A stretch of 19,971 bases of DNA from CAYYDH01 sp964470615 (GTDB lineage Bacteria; Patescibacteriota; Minisyncoccia; Minisyncoccales; GWA2-38-27), in the NCBI GenBank assembly GCA_964470615.1, contig CAYYDH010000006.1, positions 1 through 19,971 of the forward strand. The letters run 5' to 3'. Of the stretch, positions 1 through 7,322 are shown in pieces. Both the position numbers and the translations under genes were made by a program. Numbering within the stretch: the first letter of the stretch is position 1; every line of letters starts with the position of its first letter. The notes under the pieces were generated by a model, which saw only the letters and a program-made list of their open reading frames with translations, was not told where the DNA came from and searched no databases.

Positions 1-859
1 CCATGTGCTTTCCCAGGCGCTCTACCTCCTTTATTATCTCCCTTGCCTGCTCGGAAATCTTCTGATTTCTTAATCCCTGGAGAACTGTCTGTAAATAAGC
101 TAGGAAAGAAGTGGGCGAAACGATAATAACCTTTTTCTTCCCGGCATAGTAGATCAAATTATTGGTTTCTCCGGTAACGGCTCCGACTTTATTCACCAAT
201 AGGTCGTAATAAACGGCCTCTGAAGGAATAAACATAAAAGCAAAATCTAAAGTATTCTCTTCGGGCCTGACGTATTTTGCCGTTTCCTCGATTCTGTTTT
301 TTAAATCAGCAATCAGGGCGCTTTCGTATCTTTTTCTTTCGTTGGCTTCGTGGCATTCTATCAAACGGTTATAGTTTTCCAAGCTGAACTTAGAATCAAC
401 AGGAATTATCCTTTTTTCTACCAGGACAACCGCATCAACAATAGTGCCGTCTTTAAAGGAATACTGCATCTTATACGCCCCTGGAGGCAAAACATTCTTT
501 AAAACGGTTTCTAGATAATATTCTCCTAAAACTCCGCGCTGCTTTGGGTTTTTCAGGATATCCTGGAGACTCTGCAGCTGATCGGCAAAACTGATTACTT
601 GCTTGTTTGTCTCGTCTAGACGCGTGAGTTTTTCTGTCACATCGCGGATTATCTTGGCGCTCTGGTTAAACTGGTCCTGAAAGTTCTTATTGGATTCAGA
701 AAGCTTACTGTCTAGAACCTGGCTGACATGGTTCAGCTGCTGCTGAAGCATAAGTAAGGATTCGGCTGGTTTGTCTGCTTTTTTGCGTAATAACAAAAAA
801 ATCACCGCTATCAGGGCAATAACCAAAACTGCTAAAAAATAAACGAGCAAATTATCCAT
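1..859 (-). CDS. rmuC: RmuC-family DNA recombination protein (5' part, runs off the window)
   Basis: Membrane-anchored RmuC-family protein; the family limits DNA rearrangement and contains a nuclease-like core. The 286 visible codons begin MDNLLVYFLAVLVIALIAVI, a transmembrane segment (about residues 5-24), followed by a coiled-coil-rich stretch (about 30-100). The RmuC core then shows GVLGEYYLETVL, VDSKFSLENYNRL, MFIPSEAVYYDLL and VIVSPTSFLAYLQTV. The reading frame is open to the window edge, so the gene is cut by the window rather than broken. The ATG at 859 is the first in frame and directly precedes the membrane segment. No Shine-Dalgarno sequence is visible before it. The upstream cation-exchanger gene ends 43 bases away on the same strand, so co-transcription is possible, although a separate promoter is also proposed. 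Confidence 0.9.
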   Translation of the reverse strand, partial: MDNLLVYFLAVLVIALIAVIFLLLRKKADKPAESLLMLQQQLNHVSQVLDSKLSESNKNFQDQFNQSAKIIRDVTEKLTRLDETNKQVISFADQLQSLQDILKNPKQRGVLGEYYLETVLKNVLPPGAYKMQYSFKDGTIVDAVVLVEKRIIPVDSKFSLENYNRLIECHEANERKRYESALIADLKNRIEETAKYVRPEENTLDFAFMFIPSEAVYYDLLVNKVGAVTGETNNLIYYAGKKKVIIVSPTSFLAYLQTVLQGLRNQKISEQAREIIKEVERLGKHM

Positions 860-866
860 TGGTTTA

Positions 867-895
867 ATAATATTACACTTTGCTTAGAAAATCAA
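867..895 (-). promoter_or_regulatory. Possible rmuC promoter
   Basis: On the minus strand TTGATT (890-895) lies 17 bases before TATTAT (867-872). The predicted transcription start falls within a few bases of the rmuC ATG, so the mRNA would have almost no leader. Assigned by consensus match only, in an AT-rich gap, so chance matches are likely. Confidence 0.3.
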
Positions 896-902
896 ATCTT
901 TC

Positions 903-1865
903 TTATATGGCAAAAAATATCACGCTAGCGACGAAAACAAAATAAATCAGCAGGAATAAAAGTCCTTCTATTTTGGAAACCTTGCGGCCGGTTCTAACTG
1001 CCAGCAAAAAGATAAAAGCTGAAATTATTAGAAAAACTCTGGCGATGAAAAAGGGCGGGAGATTAACTATTTTTATCGGAGAAAGTAAAGCAATAATCCC
1101 TAAAACAAGCGTAGACGTATAAATGACTGAGCCGACAACATCGCCTAAAACCATCCAGTTTTGGCCTTTTCTGGCTGAAACAATGCTGAAATATATTTCG
1201 GGCAACGTATCTCCTAAACCAACAATTAGTATGCCGATTATAGGCAAGGGGATCTGGAAAAAAGTAGAAAACCAGATTGAGCTTTTGACTATTCCGGCTG
1301 TTGCCAGCAAAAGTACAGCTAGAGAAAAAACAACCCTCAGGGAATTTTTAAAAAATCCTAAAAAATCGCTAATAGTCTCTTTTTTGCTGTCCTGGTAGAT
1401 CTTTTTGAAACGGTCTTCTTTCGAAAAAAGCCAAACCGCATAGACAATAAAAACAACTACCATCATTGCACCGTCCAACCGGCTAAGAGTGCCGTCAAGA
1501 ACTAGCAATAACGGTAAAATCGCAGCAAACGTAGCGTATAGGGTGCTACTTTGAACCATTCGGCTTTCAGCTGTTAAGGCTCCCCTTCCCAACAAAACTG
1601 CCAATCCCACTACCAAGGTCAGGTTTATAACATTCCCGCCGACAATATCCCCGAAAGAAAGCTCAGGAACCTTATTAATAACCGAGTTGATGCCGACAAA
1701 AAGATTGGGCAGAGAACAGGCAAAAGCCATAACGAAAAAAGCTACGACAAATTCCCGCCAGCGCAAAAACTTGCTTATTTTCACCAAAGCCTCGACTAGC
1801 CAAAAACCTGACCAGAAAAGCAGAAAGCAAGAGAAAAGAAAAAGAAAGATATAAAGAAAAATCAT
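903..1865 (-). CDS. CaCA-family (Na+/Ca2+ exchanger-like) membrane antiporter
   Basis: A 320-residue polytopic membrane protein of the calcium/cation antiporter family (YrbG-like), expected to exchange cations across the cytoplasmic membrane. It has the two inverted alpha repeats of the family: SLPNLFVGI followed by GDIVGGNVINLTLVVG (about residues 51-87), and DTLPEIYFSI followed by GDVVGSVIYTSTLVLG (about 219-256). Length and about ten hydrophobic segments match the bacterial branch. The ion-site residues are not typical: the first repeat has Asn (N54) where LPE is usual, and the second repeat has lost both Asn of the GSNxxN motif. Transport specificity is therefore uncertain. The ATG overlaps the stop of the upstream permease by one base (TAATG), indicating one transcript and coupled translation. 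Confidence 0.85.
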   Translation of the reverse strand: MIFLYIFLFLFSCFLLFWSGFWLVEALVKISKFLRWREFVVAFFVMAFACSLPNLFVGINSVINKVPELSFGDIVGGNVINLTLVVGLAVLLGRGALTAESRMVQSSTLYATFAAILPLLLVLDGTLSRLDGAMMVVVFIVYAVWLFSKEDRFKKIYQDSKKETISDFLGFFKNSLRVVFSLAVLLLATAGIVKSSIWFSTFFQIPLPIIGILIVGLGDTLPEIYFSIVSARKGQNWMVLGDVVGSVIYTSTLVLGIIALLSPIKIVNLPPFFIARVFLIISAFIFLLAVRTGRKVSKIEGLLFLLIYFVFVASVIFFAI

Positions 1866-2986
1866 TATTTGGCAAAATAGATTATTTCATAGACTAATCC
1901 TAAAATAAAAACCAGGGATAGAAGATAAGATAAAGATCTGGCAGTTCTGCTGTTTTTTATCTTTCGGTACATCAAAAGTACTAAAACTCCGTCAAGAGCT
2001 ATTAAAACTCCGCCCACCAAGCCAATCACTTTTATAAAATCCTTGAACCCTAGCAAAAAAAGCAGGTAAGGAATAAAGCAGGCGATAACCCAAGATGGGG
2101 CCCTGGGTATTTTAAGATCGTACCAAAGGGTCTTTTTCAAAGTAAGCGCCACGCCGAGAAAAGCAGTAAGGGTGCTGACAATGCCGATAAAAAAGGCTAT
2201 TTTCAGAATCGTTCCGCTCAAATATTTTTCCAACCCGGGAATCGCCATAGAAGAAGTATCCGAACCAGAAACCCCCAGCACTAGCACAATAAACACCAAA
2301 TAAACGAGGGCGGAAATCGAAACGGAAATAGGTATCACTCTTCTCAGCCATTTTTTGTTCTCACCCAGCATTTCTTCAATTTCCGGGATTATCATCAGAG
2401 CTGATAAAGCAAAAAGAAGCGGCCCATAGGGAAGAAAGAATTCTGCCAAAGAACCGGTTTTCAAAGCAAGGTTGTTGATATCAAAGCGCGTAATGCTGGA
2501 AAAGATTATTACAAAAAGAGAAACAATAAAAAGGCATACCCCTAATAAATCAATCCTTGAAATGGCCCTTATCCCGAAAAAAACAAAGGCCGAGCCAATT
2601 AGAAAATAGACAAACGAGTACCAGTCAGGATTACCGCCTAAAACTGGCGATAATATTTTAGATAAAAACTCTCCGCCGATAATAATGTAAGCCAGCATTG
2701 CCCCTATCCCCCCTAAAATGCTGGAAATCAAAGCCAACCATTTACCCGGTTTTCCCAAATAGAACTTAGCAAAACCTGGCAGGCGCCGAAAGTCAGGAGT
2801 GGCTAAAGCCACCTCGCCAAAAAGATATTGAATCAGTATCACCAAAATAGTTAAAACCAGTAGATACCCCAGCATCGCCAAAAATCCTACCCGCAAAGTA
2901 ATATAGGGCAAAGAAAAAATACCAACGCCGATGGTTGACCCGACTAAGGTCGCGACAGCATAGATAAACTTAAACTTCCTGCTCAT
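1865..2986 (-). CDS. Amino-acid permease-like transporter (APC superfamily)
   Basis: A 373-residue integral membrane protein with about eleven hydrophobic helices and short loops. The N-terminal motif VGSTIGVGIFSLPYI (about residues 16-30) is the glycine-rich unwound first helix of APC-superfamily transporters, closest by eye to the aromatic amino-acid/spore-germination permease branches. The likely role is amino-acid uptake, but the substrate cannot be read from sequence. It is followed by the cation exchanger with a TAATG junction. Start choice: the ATG directly precedes MSRKFKFIYAVATLVG, and the gene upstream on this strand is tRNA-Glu with its own terminator. It probably opens a short operon with the exchanger and perhaps rmuC. 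Confidence 0.8.
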   Translation of the reverse strand: MSRKFKFIYAVATLVGSTIGVGIFSLPYITLRVGFLAMLGYLLVLTILVILIQYLFGEVALATPDFRRLPGFAKFYLGKPGKWLALISSILGGIGAMLAYIIIGGEFLSKILSPVLGGNPDWYSFVYFLIGSAFVFFGIRAISRIDLLGVCLFIVSLFVIIFSSITRFDINNLALKTGSLAEFFLPYGPLLFALSALMIIPEIEEMLGENKKWLRRVIPISVSISALVYLVFIVLVLGVSGSDTSSMAIPGLEKYLSGTILKIAFFIGIVSTLTAFLGVALTLKKTLWYDLKIPRAPSWVIACFIPYLLFLLGFKDFIKVIGLVGGVLIALDGVLVLLMYRKIKNSRTARSLSYLLSLVFILGLVYEIIYFAK

Positions 2987-2998
2987 AAATATTAATAC

Positions 2999-3026
2999 AT
3001 TTTAGCATAAAAAATAGGACCGCCAA
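2999..3026 (-). promoter_or_regulatory. Candidate promoter of the permease-exchanger operon
   Basis: On the minus strand TTGGCG (3021-3026) lies 16 bases before TAAAAT (2999-3004), which is preceded by TG as in an extended -10. The element overlaps the tRNA-Glu terminator hairpin, so termination and new initiation share the same bases. Based on consensus match and position only. Confidence 0.35.
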
Positions 3027-3032
3027 AGGTCC
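3007..3032 (-). terminator. Rho-independent terminator after tRNA-Glu
   Basis: On the minus strand GGACC, loop TTTGGC, GGTCC (stem arms 3028-3032 and 3017-3021) is followed by TATTTTTTAT. It begins 12 bases past the end of tRNA-Glu and would end that transcript, and possibly the whole division operon upstream of it. Confidence 0.75.
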
Positions 3033-3044
3033 CATATAATCTTG

Positions 3045-3116
3045 CGCTCTCAAGGGGAGTCGAACCCCTGTTGCATGGTTGAGAACCATGTGTCCTAACC
3101 ACTAGACGATGAGAGC
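3045..3116 (-). tRNA. tRNA-Glu (anticodon CTC)
   Basis: A full cloverleaf can be drawn: acceptor GCTCTCA pairs with TGAGAGC, the D arm contains AGTGGTTA, and the anticodon stem CATGG/CCATG encloses loop TTCTCAA with CTC at positions 34-36. The T arm is AGGGG, TTCGACT, CCCCT. The discriminator base is G, and the following bases are CAA, so CCA is not encoded. It lies just downstream of the Mur-ligase-like gene and has a terminator after it. Confidence 0.95.
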
Positions 3117-3144
3117 ACTTGCTTATCAAAAAGTATCATAAATT

Positions 3145-3825
3145 TTAGGCATTGTCTACAAAGCTAAGAGATTGAGATACTTCTACTAAATTAAGGCTTT
3201 TGGCATCTCCGACGCAGACTGCTGCCAAAGCATCATATATCTGTTCTTTGCCAAATTTCTTTTCAAGCCAAAATGGCACCGTACTCCCTAGACAATTTAC
3301 TTTAAAGTTAGTGCCGCTTTCATCAATTTTTAAGTCGGTTACCTGAAAATTAGACCCTTCAATGAACCCAAAGGACAAAACCTTACTTTCGGTTTCGTTT
3401 CTCAACCTGCGAACGTTCCCATCGTCAAAGTTTAAAATTAAAAAGGCAGAAGACGGCATACTTTTAACTATTTCTTTTATTCTAGAAACATCTTCTTCTT
3501 TTCCTTCGAAATAATCCTTATCTGAAGAAACCTCTCCGAAGTTGGTTACAACAAAAATAAAAGGAGAGGAGTTTTTAACGAAAAAGCCGGCCTGATTATA
3601 ATCAACCTTGTTTATTAATGAATCCTCGCAAACTAAAATATCGTCTCTCCCCCAAAAAAATGGCAGCTTTCCGTTAACTATCTTTTTAATCTTAAAACGG
3701 CTTCCAAGGGTTTTTTCAATAACTTTTACTGCCGAAAAGCATGCTCGCCCGCAAACGAAAACGACAGTTGGCCTTCTAGCCCTAAAGATAATTCTTCTGA
3801 TGATGTTTTTCATATGATTAGTCAT
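3145..3825 (-). CDS. Truncated Mur-ligase-like protein (MurF-like central domain, degenerate ATP site)
   Basis: 226 residues resembling the central ATPase domain of a Mur ligase, nearest MurF. Matches by eye: VVFVCGRACFSAVKVIEKTL (residues 21-40) lies where the TGSxGKTT P-loop helix belongs; FVVTNFGEVS (91-100) matches the NIGxAH segment; SRIKEIV (114-120) matches the segment with the carbamylated lysine; AFLILNFDDGNVRRLRN (127-143) matches the vlNaDDp region; and GKEQIYDALAAVCVG (192-206) matches the GxHNvyNaLAA helix. Key residues are missing: the P-loop is CGRACFSAV without Lys-Thr, and His of NIGxAH is Ser. The N-terminal UDP-binding domain and the C-terminal amino-acid-binding domain (about 130 residues) are absent. 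It cannot be a normal ligase. The frame is intact, and ATG at 3825 overlaps the ftsI stop by eight bases (ATGACTAA). A second ATG four codons in is possible. It occupies the murE/murF position of a dcw cluster. Confidence 0.65.
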   Translation of the reverse strand: MTNHMKNIIRRIIFRARRPTVVFVCGRACFSAVKVIEKTLGSRFKIKKIVNGKLPFFWGRDDILVCEDSLINKVDYNQAGFFVKNSSPFIFVVTNFGEVSSDKDYFEGKEEDVSRIKEIVKSMPSSAFLILNFDDGNVRRLRNETESKVLSFGFIEGSNFQVTDLKIDESGTNFKVNCLGSTVPFWLEKKFGKEQIYDALAAVCVGDAKSLNLVEVSQSLSFVDNA

Positions 3826-5443
3826 AGTCTGGCGGAATTTCTAAATAATCGATAATGTATTTTGCCAGTTCGTTAAATATCGGAGCAGCAGAAATTTCAG
3901 ATGTGGTTGTCTCTGGCCTATCTAGCTTAACAAAGATAAGAAATCTGGGATTAAAAGCTGGACCGAAACCTATAAAGCTCTGCCAGGTTTCGTCAGAATA
4001 CCCTTTCTGCTGAATACCCAGAGCAGAAAACGGCATTTGAGCCGTACCTGTTTTGCCGGCGATATAATAACCGGGGACCTTTGCTCTTCTCCCAGAGCCG
4101 TTTTCTACCACGCTAACCAGCATGGCAGTAATCTTGGAAACGGTTGTTGAAGAAATAACCGTATCAGACGAAATTTCTGGCTCTATCTCCCTTACCTCGT
4201 CACCATCAACTATTTGCTCTACCAAATACGGCCTTACCATCTTGCCGCCATTGGCAATAGCACAGAAAGCCCGAACCATTTGTATGGGCGTTATTTCTAT
4301 GCCCTGGCCGAAGGAAGCGGTGGCAAAATTTATCTCATAACCTTTTTTAAGCTCTTTGTTTTCAGAAGAAACCTCACCTTGTAAATCTATTCCGGTTGGC
4401 CTAAAAAAACCGAATCTTTGGACGTAATCAAGGAATTTTTCCGAACCCAAGCTTCTTTCGGCAAAAACAGCGCCTGTGTTGATAGACATTTCCAAGACTT
4501 CAGTCATTGTTCTTTGACCCCAGGATCTCTGATTAAAGTTATAAATGGTGTAGCCGCCGATTTTCAGGTTTCCCTCATCAACATAGGTTGTCTGCGGAGT
4601 AACTTTGTTTTGGTCTAGAGCACCAGCCATAGTAATCGGCTTAAAGATTGAACCTGGCTCAAAAAACTGCTGAACGGCCGGATTTTGGAAAATCTGGAAA
4701 TCTCCAGATTCAAAATAACGGTTTGGATCAAAAGTAGGATAAGCAGCTAAAGCCAATATCTTCCCTGAGTTTGGCTCTGCTACTATAATCTGCCCGCTTT
4801 TGTATTTAAAAATCTCCCTATACTCCTCCAGCAGCCTTTCAGCCATGAACTGGATATTATAATTAAGGGTTAAAATAATCTTTCCTTCTTTGCCAGTCCC
4901 GTTGCCACCTATGCTTTGCAAAGTGCTGTCATGGTAGCCCTCTATGCCGTATTGCCCCGCTCCTTCACCGCCTAAAAAGCCTATTGTTTGGGCTGCCATA
5001 GTGCCCTGCGGATATTCTCGGAAAATTCCTTCCTTAAAATAGAATCCGGGCAAGTTCAAAGCTTCAATGGCTTCTTTTTCTTCTTTGCTTGGGTCAAACT
5101 TTATCGGCTCTAAAAAGCTACCTTTCTCAAATTTCTCTAATAACAGTTCCTTATCAATCCTGATAATTTCTGCTACTTTAACTGCCGTCTCTTCTTTATC
5201 AATTATTTCTTTAGGCAAAACAAACAAATACTCCCCCTTTATATTCGTTGCCAGAGCTTGTCCTCCTTGGAAAAAAATCTCTCCTCTCTCTTGAGTAAAC
5301 GTGAAAAGAACATTCTGCTGGCCCTGAGCTAAGGCTCTATAAAAGTCGCCTTTTGTTATTTGGAGATAAAACAAGCGGCCGATAACAACCGCTCCGAATA
5401 ACGAAATTATTATAAGAATCAGGTTTATCCGCCAATTTTTCAT
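3818..5443 (-). CDS. ftsI: Penicillin-binding protein, class B (FtsI/PBP2 type)
   Basis: Septal peptidoglycan transpeptidase of 541 residues, anchored by one N-terminal helix (about 7-27). The dimerisation region follows (about 50-190) and then the transpeptidase domain. All three active-site motifs are present: SxxK as SIFK (S265-K268), SxN as SIN (S320-N322) and KTGT (464-467). No PASTA repeats follow. Placement after mraZ, rsmH and ftsL supports FtsI rather than the elongation PBP2. The gene starts three bases after the ftsL stop, and its own stop is overlapped by the Mur-like gene, so all are probably one transcript. In the cell it should cross-link septal glycan together with FtsW, which is not in this window. 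Confidence 0.93.
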   Translation of the reverse strand: MKNWRINLILIIISLFGAVVIGRLFYLQITKGDFYRALAQGQQNVLFTFTQERGEIFFQGGQALATNIKGEYLFVLPKEIIDKEETAVKVAEIIRIDKELLLEKFEKGSFLEPIKFDPSKEEKEAIEALNLPGFYFKEGIFREYPQGTMAAQTIGFLGGEGAGQYGIEGYHDSTLQSIGGNGTGKEGKIILTLNYNIQFMAERLLEEYREIFKYKSGQIIVAEPNSGKILALAAYPTFDPNRYFESGDFQIFQNPAVQQFFEPGSIFKPITMAGALDQNKVTPQTTYVDEGNLKIGGYTIYNFNQRSWGQRTMTEVLEMSINTGAVFAERSLGSEKFLDYVQRFGFFRPTGIDLQGEVSSENKELKKGYEINFATASFGQGIEITPIQMVRAFCAIANGGKMVRPYLVEQIVDGDEVREIEPEISSDTVISSTTVSKITAMLVSVVENGSGRRAKVPGYYIAGKTGTAQMPFSALGIQQKGYSDETWQSFIGFGPAFNPRFLIFVKLDRPETTTSEISAAPIFNELAKYIIDYLEIPPDYD

Positions 5444-5446
5444 TGC

Positions 5447-5800
5447 CTACTTATTTTGCACGACCTGGTTATTGATAACCTTGATGTATTGCACCCTTTC
5501 AATCTTTTCAAAATTCAACTGGTCGATAGAGCTCAAAACGCTGTTCAAAGAATCCTTTTCCAAAGAGCTTATCTCCAGAACTTTGTTGTTTTTTAAAAGC
5601 TCCTGCATTCTATTTTCAGATTTCCGGATAGAATAACTGACCGAAGCCTCGTCAGTAATTTGATACAGGCATAGAACTAAAAGTAAAGCTATGGCTAAAA
5701 CGCTGACGACTCCAAAAAGGTTAAAAATAATCCTCCACCTGTCAGAAAGCCGATTATTTATAAAAACTGCTGGTTTTAGTATTAGTGCTACAGTGGTCAT
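5447..5800 (-). CDS. ftsL: FtsL-like cell-division protein
   Basis: 117 residues with a basic N-terminus, one transmembrane helix (about 25-46) and a heptad-like coiled-coil segment (about 50-90; SIRKSENRMQELLKNNKVLE). This is the layout of FtsL, a bitopic divisome protein that pairs with FtsB/DivIC and activates FtsWI. Sequence conservation in this family is low, so the call rests on topology and on its place between rsmH and ftsI. The ATG overlaps the rsmH stop by four bases (ATGA), which implies translational coupling. Confidence 0.7.
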   Translation of the reverse strand: MTTVALILKPAVFINNRLSDRWRIIFNLFGVVSVLAIALLLVLCLYQITDEASVSYSIRKSENRMQELLKNNKVLEISSLEKDSLNSVLSSIDQLNFEKIERVQYIKVINNQVVQNK

Positions 5801-6678
5801 ATTTTTACAGCTACTCTCATTTTAGCGCTGCGAGAGCGCGGGTTTATTATTATCTCTTTTGAAGACGCTGTTATTGGTTTTTTAGTTATTATTTTTAAGC
5901 TTTTTTCCTGATTAAGAAACCTTTTAACGATTCTGTCTTCCAGGGAATGGAAAGAAATTATTGCAATCCTTCCTTCTGGGCTCAATATCTCTATTGCTTG
6001 CGGCAAAACTTTCTTTAAGTTGTATATTTCTTTGTTCACTGCAATTCTCAAGGCCTGGAAAGTTCTAGTGGCAAAATGTATCCTTAAGTTTTGGTACCTT
6101 CTAGGCACTATCTTTTTAATTATCTCCACCAACTGGAAGGTTGTTTCAATAGGCCTTATCTTGCGGGTCATAGCAATCTCCTTTGCTATCTTGCGCGAAA
6201 ACTTTTCTTCGCCAAACTCCTTCAAAATTCTTTCTATTTCTTTTTCTTCGAATTTATTTAAAATTTCAGCTGCAGTTATATCCCCCCGACCCCTGCCATA
6301 CCGCATATCCAACGGTTCGTTTTCCTGGAAAGAGAATCCCCTGCCCGATTCTTCCAACTGCCAGCTTGACATTCCCAGATCCAATAAGATTCCGGCAACA
6401 GGCCCAAACTCTGTCTTTTCAACAATCTCCTTTAAATTTACGTAGTTGCCGCAGACAATAGTCAAATTATTTAAATCGTGCTCTCTTTTCAGCGTCTCTA
6501 GTCTTCGGACGAGCTCGTTATCCAGGTCTATCCCTAAAACCCTGCCCTTGGGTTTTATCTTTTCCAATACTGCCAAACTGTGCCCTCCGCCGTCTACAGT
6601 ACAATCAACAAAGTTCTCGTTAGGTTTAGGATCTAATTTTTCTAAAACTTCTTTTTGAAGAACAGGAACATGCGTCAT
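5797..6678 (-). CDS. rsmH: 16S rRNA (cytosine-1402-N4)-methyltransferase RsmH
   Basis: 293 residues, a usual RsmH length. The enzyme methylates N4 of C1402 in the ribosomal P site using S-adenosylmethionine. Diagnostic motifs: FVDCTVDGGGHS (23-34, SAM motif I), GIDLD (49-53), GILLDLGMSSWQLEESGRGF (about 95-114), IHFATRTFQALRIAVNKE, and the C-terminal SFHSLEDRIVKRF. The ATG is two bases from the mraZ stop, with GGGGAT upstream as a weak ribosome-binding site. It is second in the mraZ-led operon, as in most bacteria. Confidence 0.96.
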   Translation of the reverse strand: MTHVPVLQKEVLEKLDPKPNENFVDCTVDGGGHSLAVLEKIKPKGRVLGIDLDNELVRRLETLKREHDLNNLTIVCGNYVNLKEIVEKTEFGPVAGILLDLGMSSWQLEESGRGFSFQENEPLDMRYGRGRGDITAAEILNKFEEKEIERILKEFGEEKFSRKIAKEIAMTRKIRPIETTFQLVEIIKKIVPRRYQNLRIHFATRTFQALRIAVNKEIYNLKKVLPQAIEILSPEGRIAIISFHSLEDRIVKRFLNQEKSLKIITKKPITASSKEIIINPRSRSAKMRVAVKI

Positions 6679-6679
6679 T

Positions 6680-7102
6680 TTAAATCCCCAGTTCTCTTAA
6701 TTTGCTCGGGAAATCCCCTACCTCGCTCTCTACCTTTTTTCTGTAATCAGCCCAAGCGTCTTTATCCCAAACTTCTAATTTATTGAATAAGCCGCAGATT
6801 ACAACGTTCTTTTTCAAAGCAGCATATTCTTTCAAATAATCAGGCACAAGAATCCTTCCTAGCTTATCTAAATTGACCTCCATTGCTCCAGCTAAAAACA
6901 TTCTGGCAAATCCCCTGGCATCGGCTGGCAAATTCCCTATTTTGCCTGAAATTGCTTCCCATTCTTTTTGCGTATATATTACCAAGCAATTCTCAAAACC
7001 CTTGGTTATCACAACAGTGTCTCCCAATTCTTTCCTAAACTTAGCTGGCAAAGCCAGTCTTTTCTTACTATCAACTGTATGAGTGTATTCGCCTATAAAC
7101 AT
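6680..7102 (-). CDS. mraZ: Transcriptional regulator MraZ
   Basis: 140 residues from MFIGEYTHTVDSKKRLALP. MraZ is a ring-forming DNA-binding protein that represses its own dcw operon. Two swapped-hairpin AbrB-like repeats are visible: VDSKKRLALPAKFRKEL and LDKLGRILVPDYLKEY. The frame is open a further 15 codons upstream, but family members begin at MFxGEY, and the longer form would cover the MraZ boxes, so 7102 is preferred. No Shine-Dalgarno sequence precedes it. It is first in the operon with rsmH, ftsL, ftsI and the Mur-like gene. The promoter and operator just upstream fit autoregulation. Confidence 0.95.
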   Translation of the reverse strand: MFIGEYTHTVDSKKRLALPAKFRKELGDTVVITKGFENCLVIYTQKEWEAISGKIGNLPADARGFARMFLAGAMEVNLDKLGRILVPDYLKEYAALKKNVVICGLFNKLEVWDKDAWADYRKKVESEVGDFPSKLRELGI

Positions 7103-7131
7103 TGGAGTTATCCACAGATTTATGGGGTTTT

Positions 7132-7156
7132 CCCCATAGTTATCCACAATTATCCA
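7132..7156 (-). promoter_or_regulatory. MraZ operator: three TGGNN boxes at 10-base spacing
   Basis: On the minus strand TGGAT (7152-7156), TGGAT (7142-7146) and TGGGG (7132-7136) recur at exact 10-base steps with 5-base spacers. This is the layout known for MraZ sites (TGGGN repeats separated by 5 bases). They begin about four bases after the predicted transcription start, so bound MraZ would block initiation or early elongation. The last box is one arm of the palindrome ATGGGG, TTTT, CCCCAT at 7122-7137. A further TGGAT at 7110-7114 is out of phase. Confidence 0.75.
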
Positions 7157-7166
7157 CTACACTTTC

Positions 7167-7196
7167 TTTATACCCCACTTTATAAGACAAGGTCAA
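7167..7196 (-). promoter_or_regulatory. Promoter of the mraZ operon
   Basis: TTGACC (7191-7196) and TATAAA (7167-7172) on the minus strand are separated by 18 bases. Predicted start is near 7160, giving a leader of about 58 bases that carries the MraZ boxes. This is the only strong sigma-70-like element in the gap before mraZ. Confidence 0.65.
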
Positions 7197-7275
7197 CACT
7201 TGCAGCAAGACAGGAGAAAATAAGATAAAAATGCTGTTTTATACACAACTTTTCCACAACGGCCTAATCTGAATT

Positions 7276-7310
7276 AAAACAAAAACCACCCTGGTTATTA
7301 GCCAGGGTGG
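7276..7310 (-). terminator. Rho-independent terminator of the Clp operon
   Basis: On the minus strand CCACCCTGG, a 7-base loop and CCAGGGTGG form a perfect 9-bp stem (arms 7302-7310 and 7286-7294). It is followed by TTTTTGTTTT and starts 13 bases after the stop of the 476-residue gene, separating that operon from mraZ. Confidence 0.92.
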
Positions 7311-7322
7311 CCTTGTTCTATC

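Larger units (their letters stand above)
7108..7258. other. Cluster of DnaA-box-like nonamers upstream of mraZ
   Basis: On the plus strand TTATCCACA occurs at 7108-7116 and 7140-7148, TTATCCACT at 7150-7158, TTATACACA at 7239-7247 and TTTTCCACA at 7250-7258, all in one orientation. Three of these match the DnaA consensus TTATNCACA exactly. They overlap the mraZ leader and promoter region. They could be DnaA sites controlling the division operon, part of a replication origin, or a by-product of MraZ boxes, since two overlap the operator repeats. Without neighbouring dnaA/dnaN genes an origin is not claimed. Confidence 0.45.

Noticed and set aside
1..859. rmuC as a pseudogene
   Set aside because: The frame is open up to the window edge; it is cut by the window, not by a mutation.
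6020..6461. Plus-strand reading frames of 92-141 codons opposite rsmH
   Set aside because: The minus-strand frame carries unmistakable RsmH motifs; the plus-strand frames show no family motif.
7103..7147. Longer mraZ start (15 extra codons)
   Set aside because: MraZ proteins begin at MFxGEY; the extension would translate the operator and palindrome region.
7108..7258. Calling the DnaA-like nonamer cluster oriC
   Set aside because: No dnaA, dnaN, rpmH or other origin-linked genes are in the window, and gene orientation does not diverge here.
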